Source of the DNA: Candidatus Binatia bacterium
GTDB lineage: Bacteria; Desulfobacterota; Binatia; HRBIN30
Assembly (NCBI GenBank): GCA_026415395.1
Contig: JAOAHD010000007.1
Span: forward strand, 496,001-560,000
Length of the DNA stretch: 64,000 nt
Reading direction: 5' to 3'
Shown: positions 33,833-43,757 of the stretch, piece after piece
Numbering within the stretch: position 1 is the stretch's first letter
How the letters are laid out: every line of letters starts with the position of its first letter
Notes under the pieces: generated by a model
Told to the model about the DNA's origin: nothing
Seen by the model: the letters and a program-made list of their open reading frames with translations, nothing else
Databases searched by the model: none
Made by a program: the position numbers and the translations under genes

Positions 33833-36193
33833 ATGGCCGCAGTGCTGAGTGAACCGTTGCGGGAAAAAATCGATGCTTATTGGCGTGCCGCGAACTACCT
33901 GACGGTGGGGCAAATTTACCTGCTCGACAACCCGCTGTTGCGCGAACCCTTGCAGCCGGACCACATCAAGCGCCGGTTACTGGGCCATTGGGGGACGTCG
34001 CCCGGCCTCACCTTCATCTACACCCACCTCAACCGCGCCATTGTTGCTCACGACCTCAACATGATTTACGTGATCGGGCCAGGGCACGGTGGTCCGGCAA
34101 TCGTAGCGCATACCTACCTCGAAGGGACCTACAGCGAGCTTTACCCGGACGTATCGGAAGACGAAGAGGGGCTGCGGCGGCTGTTCCGGCAGTTTTCTTT
34201 CCCCGGCGGAGTGCCGAGCCACGTCGCCCCGGAGGTTCCTGGATCGATCCATGAGGGGGGAGAGTTAGGGTACTCGTTGGCACATGCTTTCGGTGCGGCG
34301 TTCGACAACCCCGACCTGATCGTTGCTTGCGTCGTTGGGGATGGCGAAGCGGAAACGGGTCCCTTGGCCACGAGTTGGCATTCGAACAAATTCCTCAACC
34401 CGGCTCGGGACGGCGCTGTGCTGCCGATCCTGCATTTGAACGGGTTTAAAATTGCCGGACCCACAGTGCTCGCGCGCATTCCGCGCGAAGAGCTGGAACT
34501 TTTGCTGCGTGGCTACGGGTGGGAGCCGCGGTTCGTTGTCGGCAGCGATCCAGCACGCATGCACGAAGAAATGGCGGCTGCGCTCGACTGGTGTGTGGCG
34601 CGCATTCGCGAAATCCAAGAAGAGGCGCGCCACCGCGGTGTGTTGCGGCGGCCAGTGTGGCCGATGATTGTTTTGCAGACCCCGAAGGGGTGGACTGGTC
34701 CGAAGCAACTCGCCGGCAAACCCGTCGAAGGTTCTTTCCGCTCCCACCAGGTGCCCTTGGCGCGCGTGCGTGACGACCCAGAACAATTGCGCATGCTGGA
34801 AGACTGGCTGCGCAGTTATCGCCCGGAGGAACTGTTCGACTCCACGGGTCGTCTGCGCGCCGACCTGCGCGCCCTTGCACCCCGAGGGCCCCGGCGCATG
34901 AGCGCCAATCCGCACGCCAATGGCGGCGTGCTGCTGCGCGACCTGCGTCTGCCGGACTTCCGTGCCTACGCTGTCAGCGTGCCTACTCCCGGAAGCACGA
35001 CGGCTGAGGCCACCCGCGTACAAGGCGCTTACATCCGCGACGTGCTGCGGCTCAACGCCGAGGCGCGGAACTTTCGCGTGTTCAGCCCGGACGAAACGAC
35101 CTCCAACCGTTGGAACGATGTGTTCGAGGTGACCACACGGTGTTCCGTGGCCGAAATCACGCCGGAGGACGAAGCGGTGAGCCCCGACGGTCGGGTGATG
35201 GAAATTCTCAGCGAACACCAATGCCAAGGCTGGCTCGAAGGTTACTTGCTCACGGGCCGCCACGGCTTCTTCAATTGCTACGAGGCATTCATCCACATCG
35301 TCGACTCGATGTTCAACCAGCACGCCAAGTGGCTTAAAGTGGCGCGCCACATCCCCTGGCGCCGGCCAATTGCTGCATTGAACTACTTGCTCACCTCGCA
35401 CGTGTGGCGGCAAGACCACAATGGATTCACCCATCAAGACCCAGGCTTTCTCGACTTAGTGGTGAACAAGAAGGCGGAATTGATCCGGGTGTACTTGCCG
35501 CCCGATGCAAACACCTTGCTGTGTGTGACCGATCGTTGCCTCCGCAGCCGCGACTGCATCAACGTGATCGTTGCCGGCAAACAGCCTGCCCCTCAGTGGT
35601 TCGACATGGATGCAGCAATCAAACACTGCTCGACCGGTATCGGGATCTTGCCCTGGGCGAGCAACGATCAGGGCAGCGAGCCGGATGTCGTGCTTGCCTG
35701 CTGTGGTGACGTGCCCACACTGGAGACGGTGGCTGCTGCCTGGCTGTTGCGCCGTTACATGCCGGAACTCAAGGTGCGCGTGGTCAACGTGGTCGACTTG
35801 ATGACGTTACAGCCGCGCAGCGAGCACCCCCACGGCCTTACGGACGCCCAATTCGATGTGCTGTTTACCACGAGCAAGCCGATCATTTTTGCTTTCCACG
35901 GCTATCCTTGGCTCATCCATCGGCTGGCTTACCGGCGCACGAACCACCCCAACCTGCACGTCCGCGGATACAAGGAAGAGGGGTCCACAACCACGCCGTT
36001 CGACATGTGCGTGCGCAACGACTTGGATCGCTTCCACTTGGTGGAGGACGTCATCGACCGCGTTCCGTTTCTCGGTGCGCGCAAAGCTTACGTGAAGCAA
36101 GCAATCCGCGATAAGCTGGTCGAACATCGCGAATACATCACCAAGTACGGCGACGACTTGCCCGAAATTCGCGACTGGAAGTGGCAAGGCTGA
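33833..36193 (+). CDS. Xylulose-5-phosphate/fructose-6-phosphate phosphoketolase
   Basis: TPP-dependent enzyme of 786 residues, the usual length. It cleaves xylulose 5-phosphate or fructose 6-phosphate with phosphate to acetyl phosphate and an aldose phosphate. Clear signatures are [45 protein letters not shown] (long conserved run), and [19 protein letters not shown] for TPP and Mg binding. The start ATG 33833 follows AAAGGAGGG. The next gene, formyl-tetrahydrofolate synthetase, is 34 bases downstream, suggesting a functional link between acetyl phosphate formation and one-carbon metabolism. Confidence 0.95.
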   Translation: MAAVLSEPLREKIDAYWRAANYLTVGQIYLLDNPLLREPLQPDHIKRRLLGHWGTSPGLTFIYTHLNRAIVAHDLNMIYVIGPGHGGPAIVAHTYLEGTYSELYPDVSEDEEGLRRLFRQFSFPGGVPSHVAPEVPGSIHEGGELGYSLAHAFGAAFDNPDLIVACVVGDGEAETGPLATSWHSNKFLNPARDGAVLPILHLNGFKIAGPTVLARIPREELELLLRGYGWEPRFVVGSDPARMHEEMAAALDWCVARIREIQEEARHRGVLRRPVWPMIVLQTPKGWTGPKQLAGKPVEGSFRSHQVPLARVRDDPEQLRMLEDWLRSYRPEELFDSTGRLRADLRALAPRGPRRMSANPHANGGVLLRDLRLPDFRAYAVSVPTPGSTTAEATRVQGAYIRDVLRLNAEARNFRVFSPDETTSNRWNDVFEVTTRCSVAEITPEDEAVSPDGRVMEILSEHQCQGWLEGYLLTGRHGFFNCYEAFIHIVDSMFNQHAKWLKVARHIPWRRPIAALNYLLTSHVWRQDHNGFTHQDPGFLDLVVNKKAELIRVYLPPDANTLLCVTDRCLRSRDCINVIVAGKQPAPQWFDMDAAIKHCSTGIGILPWASNDQGSEPDVVLACCGDVPTLETVAAAWLLRRYMPELKVRVVNVVDLMTLQPRSEHPHGLTDAQFDVLFTTSKPIIFAFHGYPWLIHRLAYRRTNHPNLHVRGYKEEGSTTTPFDMCVRNDLDRFHLVEDVIDRVPFLGARKAYVKQAIRDKLVEHREYITKYGDDLPEIRDWKWQG

Positions 36194-36227
36194 GCGGGGG
36201 ACTCACGGCTATCACGAGAAAGGGTGT

Positions 36228-37892
36228 ATGACGATGCTGGAGCGAGAGCTTTACCAGGTACGACCGTTGGACGAAGTCGCTGCGGATCTGGGTTTGGGCA
36301 GCGATGACCTGATGATGTTCGGGCGCCAGATGGCCAAAGTCGAGGCCCACGCTTTGCGTCGAGGGCGGCGACGAGAGGGTCAGCCTCGGCTCGTGCTGGT
36401 GTCGGGCATCACGCCGACCGCGGCCGGCGAAGGCAAAACCACCGTGAGCATTGGCCTGGCAGATGCCTTTCGGCTGCTGGACAAGTCCGTGTGCCTGGCA
36501 CTGCGCGAGCCCTCGTTGGGACCGTGTTTTGGCGTGAAAGGCGGTGGGACGGGCGGAGGAGCTGCAAGCTTGGTCCCAGCCGAGCGAATCAATCTCCATT
36601 TCACCGGCGACTTTCACGCCGTCACCGCTGCGAACAACTTGCTGGCCGCATTGGTGGACAACCACATTTACTTTGGAAACTCCTTGGGGATCGATAGCCG
36701 GCGGGTCACCTGGAAGCGGGTGATGGACATGAACGATCGCAGCTTGCGCTTTATCGTTACCGGCCTCGGCGGGCCTGCGCATGGCGTGCCGCGCGAGGCG
36801 GGCTTCGACATCACTGCCGCTTCGGAAGTCATGGCCATGTTATGTTTGGCGCGCGATGCCGAGGATTTGCGTCAGCGGTTAGCGCGCACCTTGGTCGGCT
36901 TTACCTACGGGGGCGAACCCGTCTTCGCCGAGCAGCTCGAGGCAACCGGGGCGATGTTGGCCCTCCTGCGCGACGCGCTCTTGCCGAACCTGGTGCAAAC
37001 CCGCGCTGGAACCCCTGTCCTCGTCCACGGCGGGCCGTTTGCCAACATTGCGCACGGTTGCAACAGCATCATCGCTACGCAGTTGGCGCTCGACTGCGCC
37101 GACTGGGTGATTACCGAGGCCGGCTTTGCCTTCGATCTGGGCGCGGAAAAATTTTTCGACATCAAATGCGTCACTGCTGGCTTCGACACCGCCGCGGTCG
37201 TGCTCGTCGCCACGGTGCGCGCGCTGAAGCTTCACGGCGGTGTGTCCCCTGCAGAGGTCGCTCGTCCCAACCCAGCGGCGGTTGCCCGTGGCCTGCGGAA
37301 CTTGGACAAGCATGTCGAGAACATCCGCCAATTTGGCGAGCCGCCGGTGGTAGCGATCAATCGCTTCGCGACCGACACGGAGGAAGAAATCGAGGTTGTG
37401 CGGCGTCGTTGTAGTTATCTTGCGGTGCCCATGGCGGTGGCCGAGCCTTTCACTCGAGGTGGCGAGGGCTGCGTGACCCTGGCCCAAACCGTGATGGCGC
37501 ATGCTGAAAAGCGCAGCAAGCCGTTTCGCCCGCTTTACGATTGGAGCGAGCCGGTGCCCACGAAGATTTTGAAAGTGGCGCAAGCGATGTACGGAGCGCG
37601 CGGCGTGATTTACACGAAAGAGGCAGAGCGGGACTTGGAACTGATTGCACGCTGCGGCTTCGACAAGCTTCCGGTCTGCCTAGCGAAGACTCCGACTTCG
37701 TTGTCCGATGACCCGAAACGGGTGGGACGGCCGACGGACTTCGACGTGACCGTGCGTGCGATTTATCCGGCAACTGGGGCCGGCTTCTTGGTGGTGTTAC
37801 TCGGCGACATTTTGCGTATGCCCGGGTTGCCGAAAACACCCTTGGCCGCCCGCATCGACCTGCGCGGAGGGGAAATTGTGGGGCTTACCTGA
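36228..37892 (+). CDS. fhs: Formate-tetrahydrofolate ligase
   Basis: FTHFS activates formate with ATP onto tetrahydrofolate to give 10-formyl-THF, the entry into one-carbon metabolism. The 554-residue product has the family P-loop PTAAGEGKTT (about 63-72), LREPSLGPCFGVKGG and GFDITAASEVMA. The C-terminal domain ends in PGLPKTPLAARIDL, a conserved closing motif. The start is ATG 36228; ATG 36234 is also possible. It follows phosphoketolase closely, which fits a bacterium using formate or other C1 units. It is convergent with pyrF, 18 bases away. Confidence 0.95.
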   Translation: MTMLERELYQVRPLDEVAADLGLGSDDLMMFGRQMAKVEAHALRRGRRREGQPRLVLVSGITPTAAGEGKTTVSIGLADAFRLLDKSVCLALREPSLGPCFGVKGGGTGGGAASLVPAERINLHFTGDFHAVTAANNLLAALVDNHIYFGNSLGIDSRRVTWKRVMDMNDRSLRFIVTGLGGPAHGVPREAGFDITAASEVMAMLCLARDAEDLRQRLARTLVGFTYGGEPVFAEQLEATGAMLALLRDALLPNLVQTRAGTPVLVHGGPFANIAHGCNSIIATQLALDCADWVITEAGFAFDLGAEKFFDIKCVTAGFDTAAVVLVATVRALKLHGGVSPAEVARPNPAAVARGLRNLDKHVENIRQFGEPPVVAINRFATDTEEEIEVVRRRCSYLAVPMAVAEPFTRGGEGCVTLAQTVMAHAEKRSKPFRPLYDWSEPVPTKILKVAQAMYGARGVIYTKEAERDLELIARCGFDKLPVCLAKTPTSLSDDPKRVGRPTDFDVTVRAIYPATGAGFLVVLLGDILRMPGLPKTPLAARIDLRGGEIVGLT

Positions 37893-37910
37893 GCCGAGAG
37901 CCGGCGGGTA

Positions 37911-38843
37911 TTAGCTGATGCGCTGGACCGCAGCGTGCAGCGCTGCAATGGTGCGGTCGCGAGCGGTGTCGATCGCCTGCTCCCACGCCCGTGCGTTGTC
38001 GGTGTTGCTCCCGGATGGGAAAAGTAACGCCCGCGAAGAGTTGACAATGCCGCCCTCGCGCCCGTGCGGACCAGCGACGAACCCGGCGAGGGCGGCGTGG
38101 GCATCGGCCCCCTGCGCGCCAAAGCCCGGCACGAGGAACAAAGCATGCGGAAGAAGCTCGCGCACTCGTTGGGCATCCTCGGGATAGCGTGCTCCGACCA
38201 CGGCACCGAAGGACGACCAACCACTCGCACCTCGAAACGCTAGCGACCTTGGGGCAAGCAACGATGCCACCCGTTCGAACAGGCGCTGGCCCCGGCACTC
38301 GAGATCTTGCAGGTCCGCAGCACCTTGGTTGCTGGTTTTGACCAGCACGAACACGCCGGCCCCGCACTCGCTCGCTGCTTGCGCGAAGGGCTCGAGTGCG
38401 TCGTTGCCGAGATAGGGGTTCACGGTCAATGCATCGCATCGCAGCGGCGACTCAGGCCTCAGGCACTGCGCATACGCTGCGGCAGTGGAGTTGATATCTC
38501 CTCGCTTGGCATCCAGCACGACCAAGAAATCGTGCGAGCGGGCGTGAGCAATCACCTGTTCCAGTGCCGCAAACCCGCGTGCCCCCATTTGTTCGAAAAA
38601 GGCCACTTGCGGTTTGACGGCGGCAACAAAGCCACGGTAGCGATCCAACACGGTGCAAAGGAACTGGGCCACTTGCGCAGCAGTGGCCGGGTCGTGCGCC
38701 TCCATCGTGCCGCGGCGGAAAAGCGGCGGAATGAGCGGCAAATGGGGGTCCAACCCGAGGCAGAGCGGGTGTCCGAGCTCGCGCACACGTGCGATCAGGC
38801 GGTCGGCGAAGTTTGCGGGGCGGTCGGGGCGGGCCGTGCTCAT
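37911..38843 (-). CDS. pyrF: Orotidine 5'-phosphate decarboxylase (type 2)
   Basis: Pyrimidine biosynthesis enzyme of 310 residues, the length of the longer type 2 (PyrF2) family. It decarboxylates OMP to UMP. The catalytic D-K-x-x-D array is DAKRGDI (Asp111, Lys113, Asp116), preceded by LCLGLDPHLPLIPP at the phosphate end and KPQVAFFEQMGARGF. The start is ATG 38843, seven bases after the yjbQ stop; an in-frame TTG upstream is less likely. Confidence 0.94.
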   Translation of the reverse strand: MSTARPDRPANFADRLIARVRELGHPLCLGLDPHLPLIPPLFRRGTMEAHDPATAAQVAQFLCTVLDRYRGFVAAVKPQVAFFEQMGARGFAALEQVIAHARSHDFLVVLDAKRGDINSTAAAYAQCLRPESPLRCDALTVNPYLGNDALEPFAQAASECGAGVFVLVKTSNQGAADLQDLECRGQRLFERVASLLAPRSLAFRGASGWSSFGAVVGARYPEDAQRVRELLPHALFLVPGFGAQGADAHAALAGFVAGPHGREGGIVNSSRALLFPSGSNTDNARAWEQAIDTARDRTIAALHAAVQRIS

Positions 38844-38850
38844 CGGCGGA

Positions 38851-39246
38851 TCATCGAACCGTGACAATCACCCGGCGTTCGCGCGGACCGTCGAGCTCCG
38901 CCAGCATGATCGCTTGCCAGGTGCCGAGCACCAGCCGCCCGGCGTGCACCGGAACCGTTTCGCTCGGCCCCAAGAGCGCTGCCTTGATGTGGGCGGCAGC
39001 GTTGTTGTCGATCCGGTCGTGCCGCCAAATGCCGTGGGGGATCAGCTTGTCGAGACACTCGAGGAAGTCCGTGCACACGTTGGGGTCGTCGTTTTCGTTG
39101 ATCACCAAGGCAGCCGTGGCGTGGGCCACGTAAACGTGGCAGATACCTTCCTCGATCCCGCTTTGGCGCACGATGTCCGCCACTCGTCCGGTGATGTCCA
39201 CCAGCTCGGTTTTGCGCTGTGTGCGGATGCGAAATTCGTGCTGCAT
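38851..39246 (-). CDS. yjbQ: YjbQ / UPF0047 family protein
   Basis: A 131-residue protein of the UPF0047 family, whose members show thiamine phosphate synthase-like activity in vitro. Conserved features are SGIEEGICHVYVAHATAALVINEND (interrupted), and W-x-x-D-R-x-D-N-N-AAAHIKA with His and Asp residues that bind the ligand in related structures, then GRLVLGTWQAIMLAELDGPR. ATG 39246 is chosen since the open frame upstream has no protein-like content. It lies between pyrF and the short-chain dehydrogenase and may be cotranscribed with pyrF. Confidence 0.92.
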   Translation of the reverse strand: MQHEFRIRTQRKTELVDITGRVADIVRQSGIEEGICHVYVAHATAALVINENDDPNVCTDFLECLDKLIPHGIWRHDRIDNNAAAHIKAALLGPSETVPVHAGRLVLGTWQAIMLAELDGPRERRVIVTVR

Positions 39247-39332
39247 GGTTTGCTCCAGCGAACCGTTGCCCGGCGATGTTACTCGACCGTATCCGCCCTC
39301 GCCACTGCGAGCCGCGCTAAGGCCGACGCAAG

Positions 39333-40082
39333 TCACATCCAGGCGCCACCGTCGATGCGCAAAATTTTTCCGGTGATGAAGGCCGCGTCGTCGCTAGCCA
39401 AAAACACCGCGGCTTTGCCGATTTCTTCCGGCGTGCCAGCCCGTCCGAGGGGAATGGTGGACAGAATTGCGTCGCCGTGGGCGCGGAGCATCCGTTCGCC
39501 CATGTCGGTGTGGATAAGGCCAGGGGCAATGGCGTTCACTCGGACTCCTGCAGGCGCACACTCCTTTGCCAGAGTCTTGGTGAGCGCATTCACCGCAGCT
39601 TTGGCGGCGTAGTACGGTGCGCCAAACGGCGCACAGAGATCGGCACCGACTGACGAAACTAAAATCACGGCTCCAGAGCCTTGGCGCACGAGATAGCCAA
39701 CGGTGGCGCGGCAGGTATAGAAAGCGCCGTGTAGGTCGACGGCAATTACCCGGTGCCAGTGGTCGATATCCATCTCCCAAACGGGTGCTGGACGAGATGC
39801 AACGCCAGAGTTGACCACCACGATGTCCAGCCGGCCGAACGCGGCAAGCACTTGCTCCGCCATCGCTTGCACTTGCGTCCATTCGCTCACATCGGCCCCC
39901 ACCACGACGGTCTTTCGCCCGAGGGCTTCGATGTCGCGCGCCGTTGCCTCTGCCGCCTCCCGTTCGCGGCGATAATGAACGGCAACGTTGGCTCCCGCAC
40001 GGGCTAATTCCAAGGCAATGCCCCGACCGATGCCGCGCGAGGATCCGGTGACCAAGGCAAACTTTCCACTGAGGTCCGCCAT
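39333..40082 (-). CDS. Short-chain dehydrogenase/reductase (FabG-like)
   Basis: Classical SDR of 249 residues. Motifs are TGSSRGIGRG for NAD(P) binding (residues 12-21), NSGVA at the NNAG position, the catalytic Ser in VSSVGAD, and Tyr-x-x-x-Lys in YYAAKAA. It ends with IPLGRAGTPEEIGKAAVFLAS and ITGKILRIDGGAWM, as in 3-oxoacyl-ACP reductases, but many SDRs share this ending, so the substrate is open. ATG 40082 follows a purine-rich region. Confidence 0.93.
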   Translation of the reverse strand: MADLSGKFALVTGSSRGIGRGIALELARAGANVAVHYRREREAAEATARDIEALGRKTVVVGADVSEWTQVQAMAEQVLAAFGRLDIVVVNSGVASRPAPVWEMDIDHWHRVIAVDLHGAFYTCRATVGYLVRQGSGAVILVSSVGADLCAPFGAPYYAAKAAVNALTKTLAKECAPAGVRVNAIAPGLIHTDMGERMLRAHGDAILSTIPLGRAGTPEEIGKAAVFLASDDAAFITGKILRIDGGAWM

Positions 40083-40152
40083 CGCATCGTCTCCTTGCTG
40101 CCTCCGCTCGCACGGTGCACGGGTGGAAACAAGTCCCGCTGCGAGGCGAGAA

Positions 40153-40293
40153 TTGCCGTCTCGGGCCCAAGGCTTCTCCTGCGGGGACGGCAAAGATCCG
40201 CGGTCCGTATACGCCGCGCGGAGGAGCTGTTCCGGGTAGCGTTCGCGCTAGCGGGCTCGTTGGCCACGAGTCCCCCGCACCCGGTGGTGTGCG
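40153..40293. other. Hairpin-rich intergenic segment
   Basis: Four inverted repeats occur in 140 bases between nagZ and the SDR gene: TTGCCGT/ACGGCAA (40153-40159, 40187-40193), TAGCG-TTCG-CGCTA (40237-40250, a UUCG-type tetraloop on the plus strand), CTCGT/ACGAG (40256-40270) and CGCAC/GTGCG (40276-40293). None is followed by a T-run. They may be a structured RNA, a weak terminator for nagZ, or chance in GC-rich DNA. Confidence 0.35.
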
Positions 40294-40320
40294 GCCGCTC
40301 TTCTCGCCCTCCGCCGCCAC

Positions 40321-41358
40321 TCACGCAAGCGACTCGGCAAGACGGCGATGCTCGGCGCACGGCAGCGGGCAAGGGTGGCGCGGTAGCTTCGAACGTCGCT
40401 CGCGCAGCGCGTGCCAGCGTTGCCATGCGGATTCTGCACCCGTGCGCAAGGAAGGCTGGCTCTCGATCGCTGCAGTGAGGGCCTTTACAGCCTCCAAAGC
40501 TGCCGTTCCGCTCTGGCAGATCAGCACACCGTCGGCTCCGGCAGAGATGGCACGGACTGCGGCTTCCGCTGGACGCATCCGTTTCGTTACTGCGCCCATT
40601 TCCAAGTCGTCACTGACGACGACTCCGGGAAAGCGGAGATGGTCGCGCAAGACGGTGCGCAGCCAAAAGGAATCGAAGCTTGCTGGCGTGTCGTGGCCAA
40701 TTGCCGCGTAAAGCACGTGGGCGGTCATGAGCATCGGCACCCCGGCTTCGATCGCGGTGCGAAACGGCACGAGTTCGCGCCGCCGGAGCACGTCGATGTC
40801 GGCGGTGACGCGCGGCAGGTCAAAGTGCGAGTCGACGTCGGTGTCGCCGTGCCCAGGAAAATGTTTGCCGCAACAGAGGATACCCGCAGCGAGAAATCCC
40901 CGCACTTGCGCCGCACCGAGACGAGCCACCCGTTGGACCTCGCTGCCGAAAGCACGGTCGCCAATCACGGTATTCGCCGGGCAACTGAGAGTGTCGAGGA
41001 CCGGTGCATAGACCAGGTCCAATCCCACGGCGGCCAGTTCCCGTCCCATGGCGAACGCGACATCGTGGGCGAGCGCGGGGTCGTTTCGCGCTCCGACCAC
41101 GGCCATCGGCGGAAAGTGCGTGAATGGTTCCCCCAAGCGCACCACCCGGCCACCTTCGTGGTCGATGGCCACAAGCGGCTCCCAGGGCAGCGCGTGAAGA
41201 TCGGCGATGAGGCGCTGCAGCGCATCGAAGCCTGCATCCACGTTGCGGCGGAACAGCACGATGCAACCCGGCTTCACCCGCTCGAGGAGCTCCCGCGTGG
41301 CGCCGTCCAGTTGCGGGCCGGGGATGCCCATCGTGATCAAGGCGCCAGCAGTGTGCAT
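40321..41358 (-). CDS. nagZ: Beta-N-acetylhexosaminidase (glycoside hydrolase family 3, NagZ)
   Basis: GH3 hexosaminidase of 345 residues that removes GlcNAc from peptidoglycan fragments in the cytoplasm during cell-wall recycling. Family signs are IDHEGGRVVR, KHFPGHGDTDVDSH (165-178, including the catalytic His and Asp of the NagZ loop) and the nucleophile Asp250 in VSDDLEMGA. It has no signal peptide, in line with cytoplasmic recycling. The C-terminal 30 residues are Pro/Arg-rich and not conserved. It is 34 bases downstream of the Rieske gene. Confidence 0.93.
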   Translation of the reverse strand: MHTAGALITMGIPGPQLDGATRELLERVKPGCIVLFRRNVDAGFDALQRLIADLHALPWEPLVAIDHEGGRVVRLGEPFTHFPPMAVVGARNDPALAHDVAFAMGRELAAVGLDLVYAPVLDTLSCPANTVIGDRAFGSEVQRVARLGAAQVRGFLAAGILCCGKHFPGHGDTDVDSHFDLPRVTADIDVLRRRELVPFRTAIEAGVPMLMTAHVLYAAIGHDTPASFDSFWLRTVLRDHLRFPGVVVSDDLEMGAVTKRMRPAEAAVRAISAGADGVLICQSGTAALEAVKALTAAIESQPSLRTGAESAWQRWHALRERRSKLPRHPCPLPCAEHRRLAESLA

Positions 41359-41392
41359 GGTTGTTCAGGTCAGTCCGCGCTGGCGGGTGCCT

Positions 41393-41701
41393 TCAGACAC
41401 GCACCCAAATGTTGTCACCTTCGACTTTGACTTCGAAGCGTTCGACCGACGACTCGGGATCCTCGAGGCACTCGCCAGTGACGACGTCGTACGCCCATCC
41501 GTGCCACGGACAAAACACGGTGTGGTCGTCCAAATCCCCTTCGGCAAGTGGACCACCTTTGTGCTTACACGTGTTCTCGATGGCGTAAAATTTACCGTCG
41601 CGAGTGTGAAACACGGCAATGGAGCGGCCGTTGATTTCGAATGCTTTGCCTCGTTGCGGAGGAATTTCGCTCACCGATGCCACCCGCACGAATTCGTTCA
41701 T
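41393..41701 (-). CDS. Rieske 2Fe-2S ferredoxin-like protein
   Basis: A 102-residue Rieske ferredoxin with the two cluster motifs C-K-H (Cys45, His47) and C-P-W-H (Cys64, His67) around GGPLAEGDLDDHTVFCPW (part). Such single-domain proteins either pass electrons to Rieske oxygenases or to nitrite-reductase-type enzymes. No oxygenase gene is adjacent; the neighbours are the thiolase fusion upstream and nagZ downstream on the same strand. The start ATG 41701 is inside a longer frame that has no further similarity. Confidence 0.92.
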   Translation of the reverse strand: MNEFVRVASVSEIPPQRGKAFEINGRSIAVFHTRDGKFYAIENTCKHKGGPLAEGDLDDHTVFCPWHGWAYDVVTGECLEDPESSVERFEVKVEGDNIWVRV

Positions 41702-41778
41702 GGTTGGTACTCCTTCGTAACGCCCCTCTCTAGAGCCCACCGCAAAAGCAGTCCAGTTCCCGCAAGACCCGCTGACGG

Positions 41779-43446
41779 TTATCCGCGCGTGAGCAGCATG
41801 CAGCCAGCCACGGGGCCGCCACCGACCGCCACGACCGCCACCTCGCAGTCCGATACCTGCCGCGTTCCGCACTCGCCGCGCAGTTGGCGGATGGCCTCAG
41901 CGACGAAACCAAAGCCGTGCAGTCGGCCGCCGGATAACTGCCCGCCCCAGGTGTTCAGCGGCAGCGAGCCTCCCAGCCGAATGTGGCCCTCCTCGACGAA
42001 GGGGCCACTCTCTCCTTTGCCGCAAAATCCTAGGGCCTCGAGCCAAGCCAAGGTCAAAAAGCTGAACCCGTCGTAGAGCTGTGCCGTGTCGACGTCGCTG
42101 GGTTTGAGGGTGGTGCGGCTCCACAAGTGCTGCGCGGCGTCGTGGGCCGCCATGGTCGTGAGGTCGGGCCACTGATCCCAAATCGGCCGGCGGCCCAATG
42201 CTGTACCTACCGCTTGAATGTGCACGGCCGGTTTGGCGAGGTCGCGCGCGCACTCCGCTGCGGAGACAATCACCGCAGTGGAGCCATCCACCGGGGCGTC
42301 GCAATCGTACAGGCAAAACGGCTCGCTCACGAGACGCGCACTCCAATAATCTTCCCAAGTCAGTGGCTCGCGGTACACCGCGGCTGGGTTCATGCGCGCG
42401 TGTTCGCGTTCCGTGAGTGCGATCATGCCTAAGTGCTTGCGCTGCGTGCCGTACTCGTGCATGTGCCGCCGCGCATACAGCGCTAGCCAGTTGGCGGCAG
42501 ACATGGCCCCGAAAGGCACGAGGAAGGCGGCAAAGCCAGTGATTTCCCGCGCCCCAGCGCCGATACCACGGCGGCCGGTATCCGCGGCCGCCGTGGCCTC
42601 GGTGACAGTGCGGTACACGAGCACGTGGCGGGCGAGTCCAGACGCCACCGCCAGTGCCGCAGCGATGATCGGCATGATTTGACCCGGACCCTCCAGCCCG
42701 GCCAAATGCCAACGCACCGACAGCCCGAGAGCATCCTGCACATCGTAAATACTCGGCCCGGCAAATCCGGGGACATTGGACACCGGCCCGGGATACGCGG
42801 CAATTCCGTCGATGTCGCGCACCTCGAGCCCAGCATCGCAAATGGCCGCTAAAGCTGCCTCGCAGGTAAGGTCGAGATCGTCACGAAATAGCCTCCGCCC
42901 AATCGCCGATTGCCCGACACCCGAGAGCACCGCACGACGCTCGAGGGGTTCGCCGCGCGTGTTGACCGCTGGCGCAGGGGTCGGCTCCGAAACAGGTTGC
43001 GGTGGAGACGGGGCAGTCCCGTGCGCGGATGCGAGCTGCGCCTCGCGGTCGATCACAAACAACGGCAAACCAACCTCATCGCTCAGAGGCTCGAATTTCG
43101 CCTGCACAGGAAGACCAATTCGAACCTCGTCGGGTGCACACTCAACGAGGTTCGTCGTGAGGCGAAGCCCCGGTTGTTCGACGAGTTCCACCAGCGCAAT
43201 TACGTAGGGCACCTCTTGCCCGGGGAACCAAGCTTTGTGGTTAACCGTGAACGAGTATACCCAGCCTTTGCCCGAGACGCTGCGAACCGTGAGATCGCGC
43301 GAATGGCAGTGCGGACAAAGTGGACGCGGCGGGTGGATATACCAGCGGCAGCGAGGGCAGTAGCGAAACTCTAAGCGGCCCTCGCGACAGGCACGCCAGA
43401 ACGCGGCAGTGGGTGGCTCGACGGCTGGCAGCGGACGGAATCCCAC
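41779..43446 (-). CDS. DUF35/OB-fold protein fused to thiolase-like (Ltp2-type) protein
   Basis: A single 555-residue chain with two parts. Residues 1-135 are a DUF35 unit: zinc ribbon with Cys30, Cys33, Cys44 and Cys47 (YCPRC...LCPHC), then an OB-fold. A Pro-rich linker (136-168) follows, then a thiolase-superfamily domain (170-555) with [27 protein letters not shown] and [17 protein letters not shown]. In actinobacterial sterol degradation a DUF35 protein (ChsH2) and a thiolase-like aldolase (Ltp2) are separate chains that form a complex to cleave the steroid side chain. Here they are one gene. The natural substrate is unknown. The start is ATG 43446. Confidence 0.85.
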   Translation of the reverse strand: MGFRPLPAVEPPTAAFWRACREGRLEFRYCPRCRWYIHPPRPLCPHCHSRDLTVRSVSGKGWVYSFTVNHKAWFPGQEVPYVIALVELVEQPGLRLTTNLVECAPDEVRIGLPVQAKFEPLSDEVGLPLFVIDREAQLASAHGTAPSPPQPVSEPTPAPAVNTRGEPLERRAVLSGVGQSAIGRRLFRDDLDLTCEAALAAICDAGLEVRDIDGIAAYPGPVSNVPGFAGPSIYDVQDALGLSVRWHLAGLEGPGQIMPIIAAALAVASGLARHVLVYRTVTEATAAADTGRRGIGAGAREITGFAAFLVPFGAMSAANWLALYARRHMHEYGTQRKHLGMIALTEREHARMNPAAVYREPLTWEDYWSARLVSEPFCLYDCDAPVDGSTAVIVSAAECARDLAKPAVHIQAVGTALGRRPIWDQWPDLTTMAAHDAAQHLWSRTTLKPSDVDTAQLYDGFSFLTLAWLEALGFCGKGESGPFVEEGHIRLGGSLPLNTWGGQLSGGRLHGFGFVAEAIRQLRGECGTRQVSDCEVAVVAVGGGPVAGCMLLTRG

Positions 43447-43757
43447 GTGTCCTCCTTTGCAGTCGCGTTCTACTTGGTCACAAATGCATCGCCAATTCCA
43501 GCCCGGCGGAGGGGGCCGTGCAAGGAATAACCGGACGGAGTTTGACTGCTGTGGTCGGGCGTGAAACTCGCTCCCGCTTCACCGCGAGGATGAAGACCCT
43601 GCCCGTGCAGAGAGTACCGTTTCGCTTTCGCAAATACGGAACCGTCCCAAACGCGGAAACCACGGTGAGGAGATTTGTGCCGGACTTCTACTTGCTTTGG
43701 CAGCGGAAGGTGCGATCGTTGGACCGAGGATGTCGAGTCCTCCGAAAGGACGAGCGC
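43447..43757. other. Divergent region, thiolase fusion / YyaL-type gene
   Basis: About 310 bases lie between the two start codons. The YyaL frame is open back to 43320 across it, but that extension looks unlike the family. I can point to no promoter boxes with confidence. Confidence 0.35.

Noticed and set aside
40083-40320. Possible tRNA between the SDR and nagZ genes
   Set aside because: The T-arm-like stretch lacks the TTCGA loop, and no acceptor stem or CCA end can be drawn.
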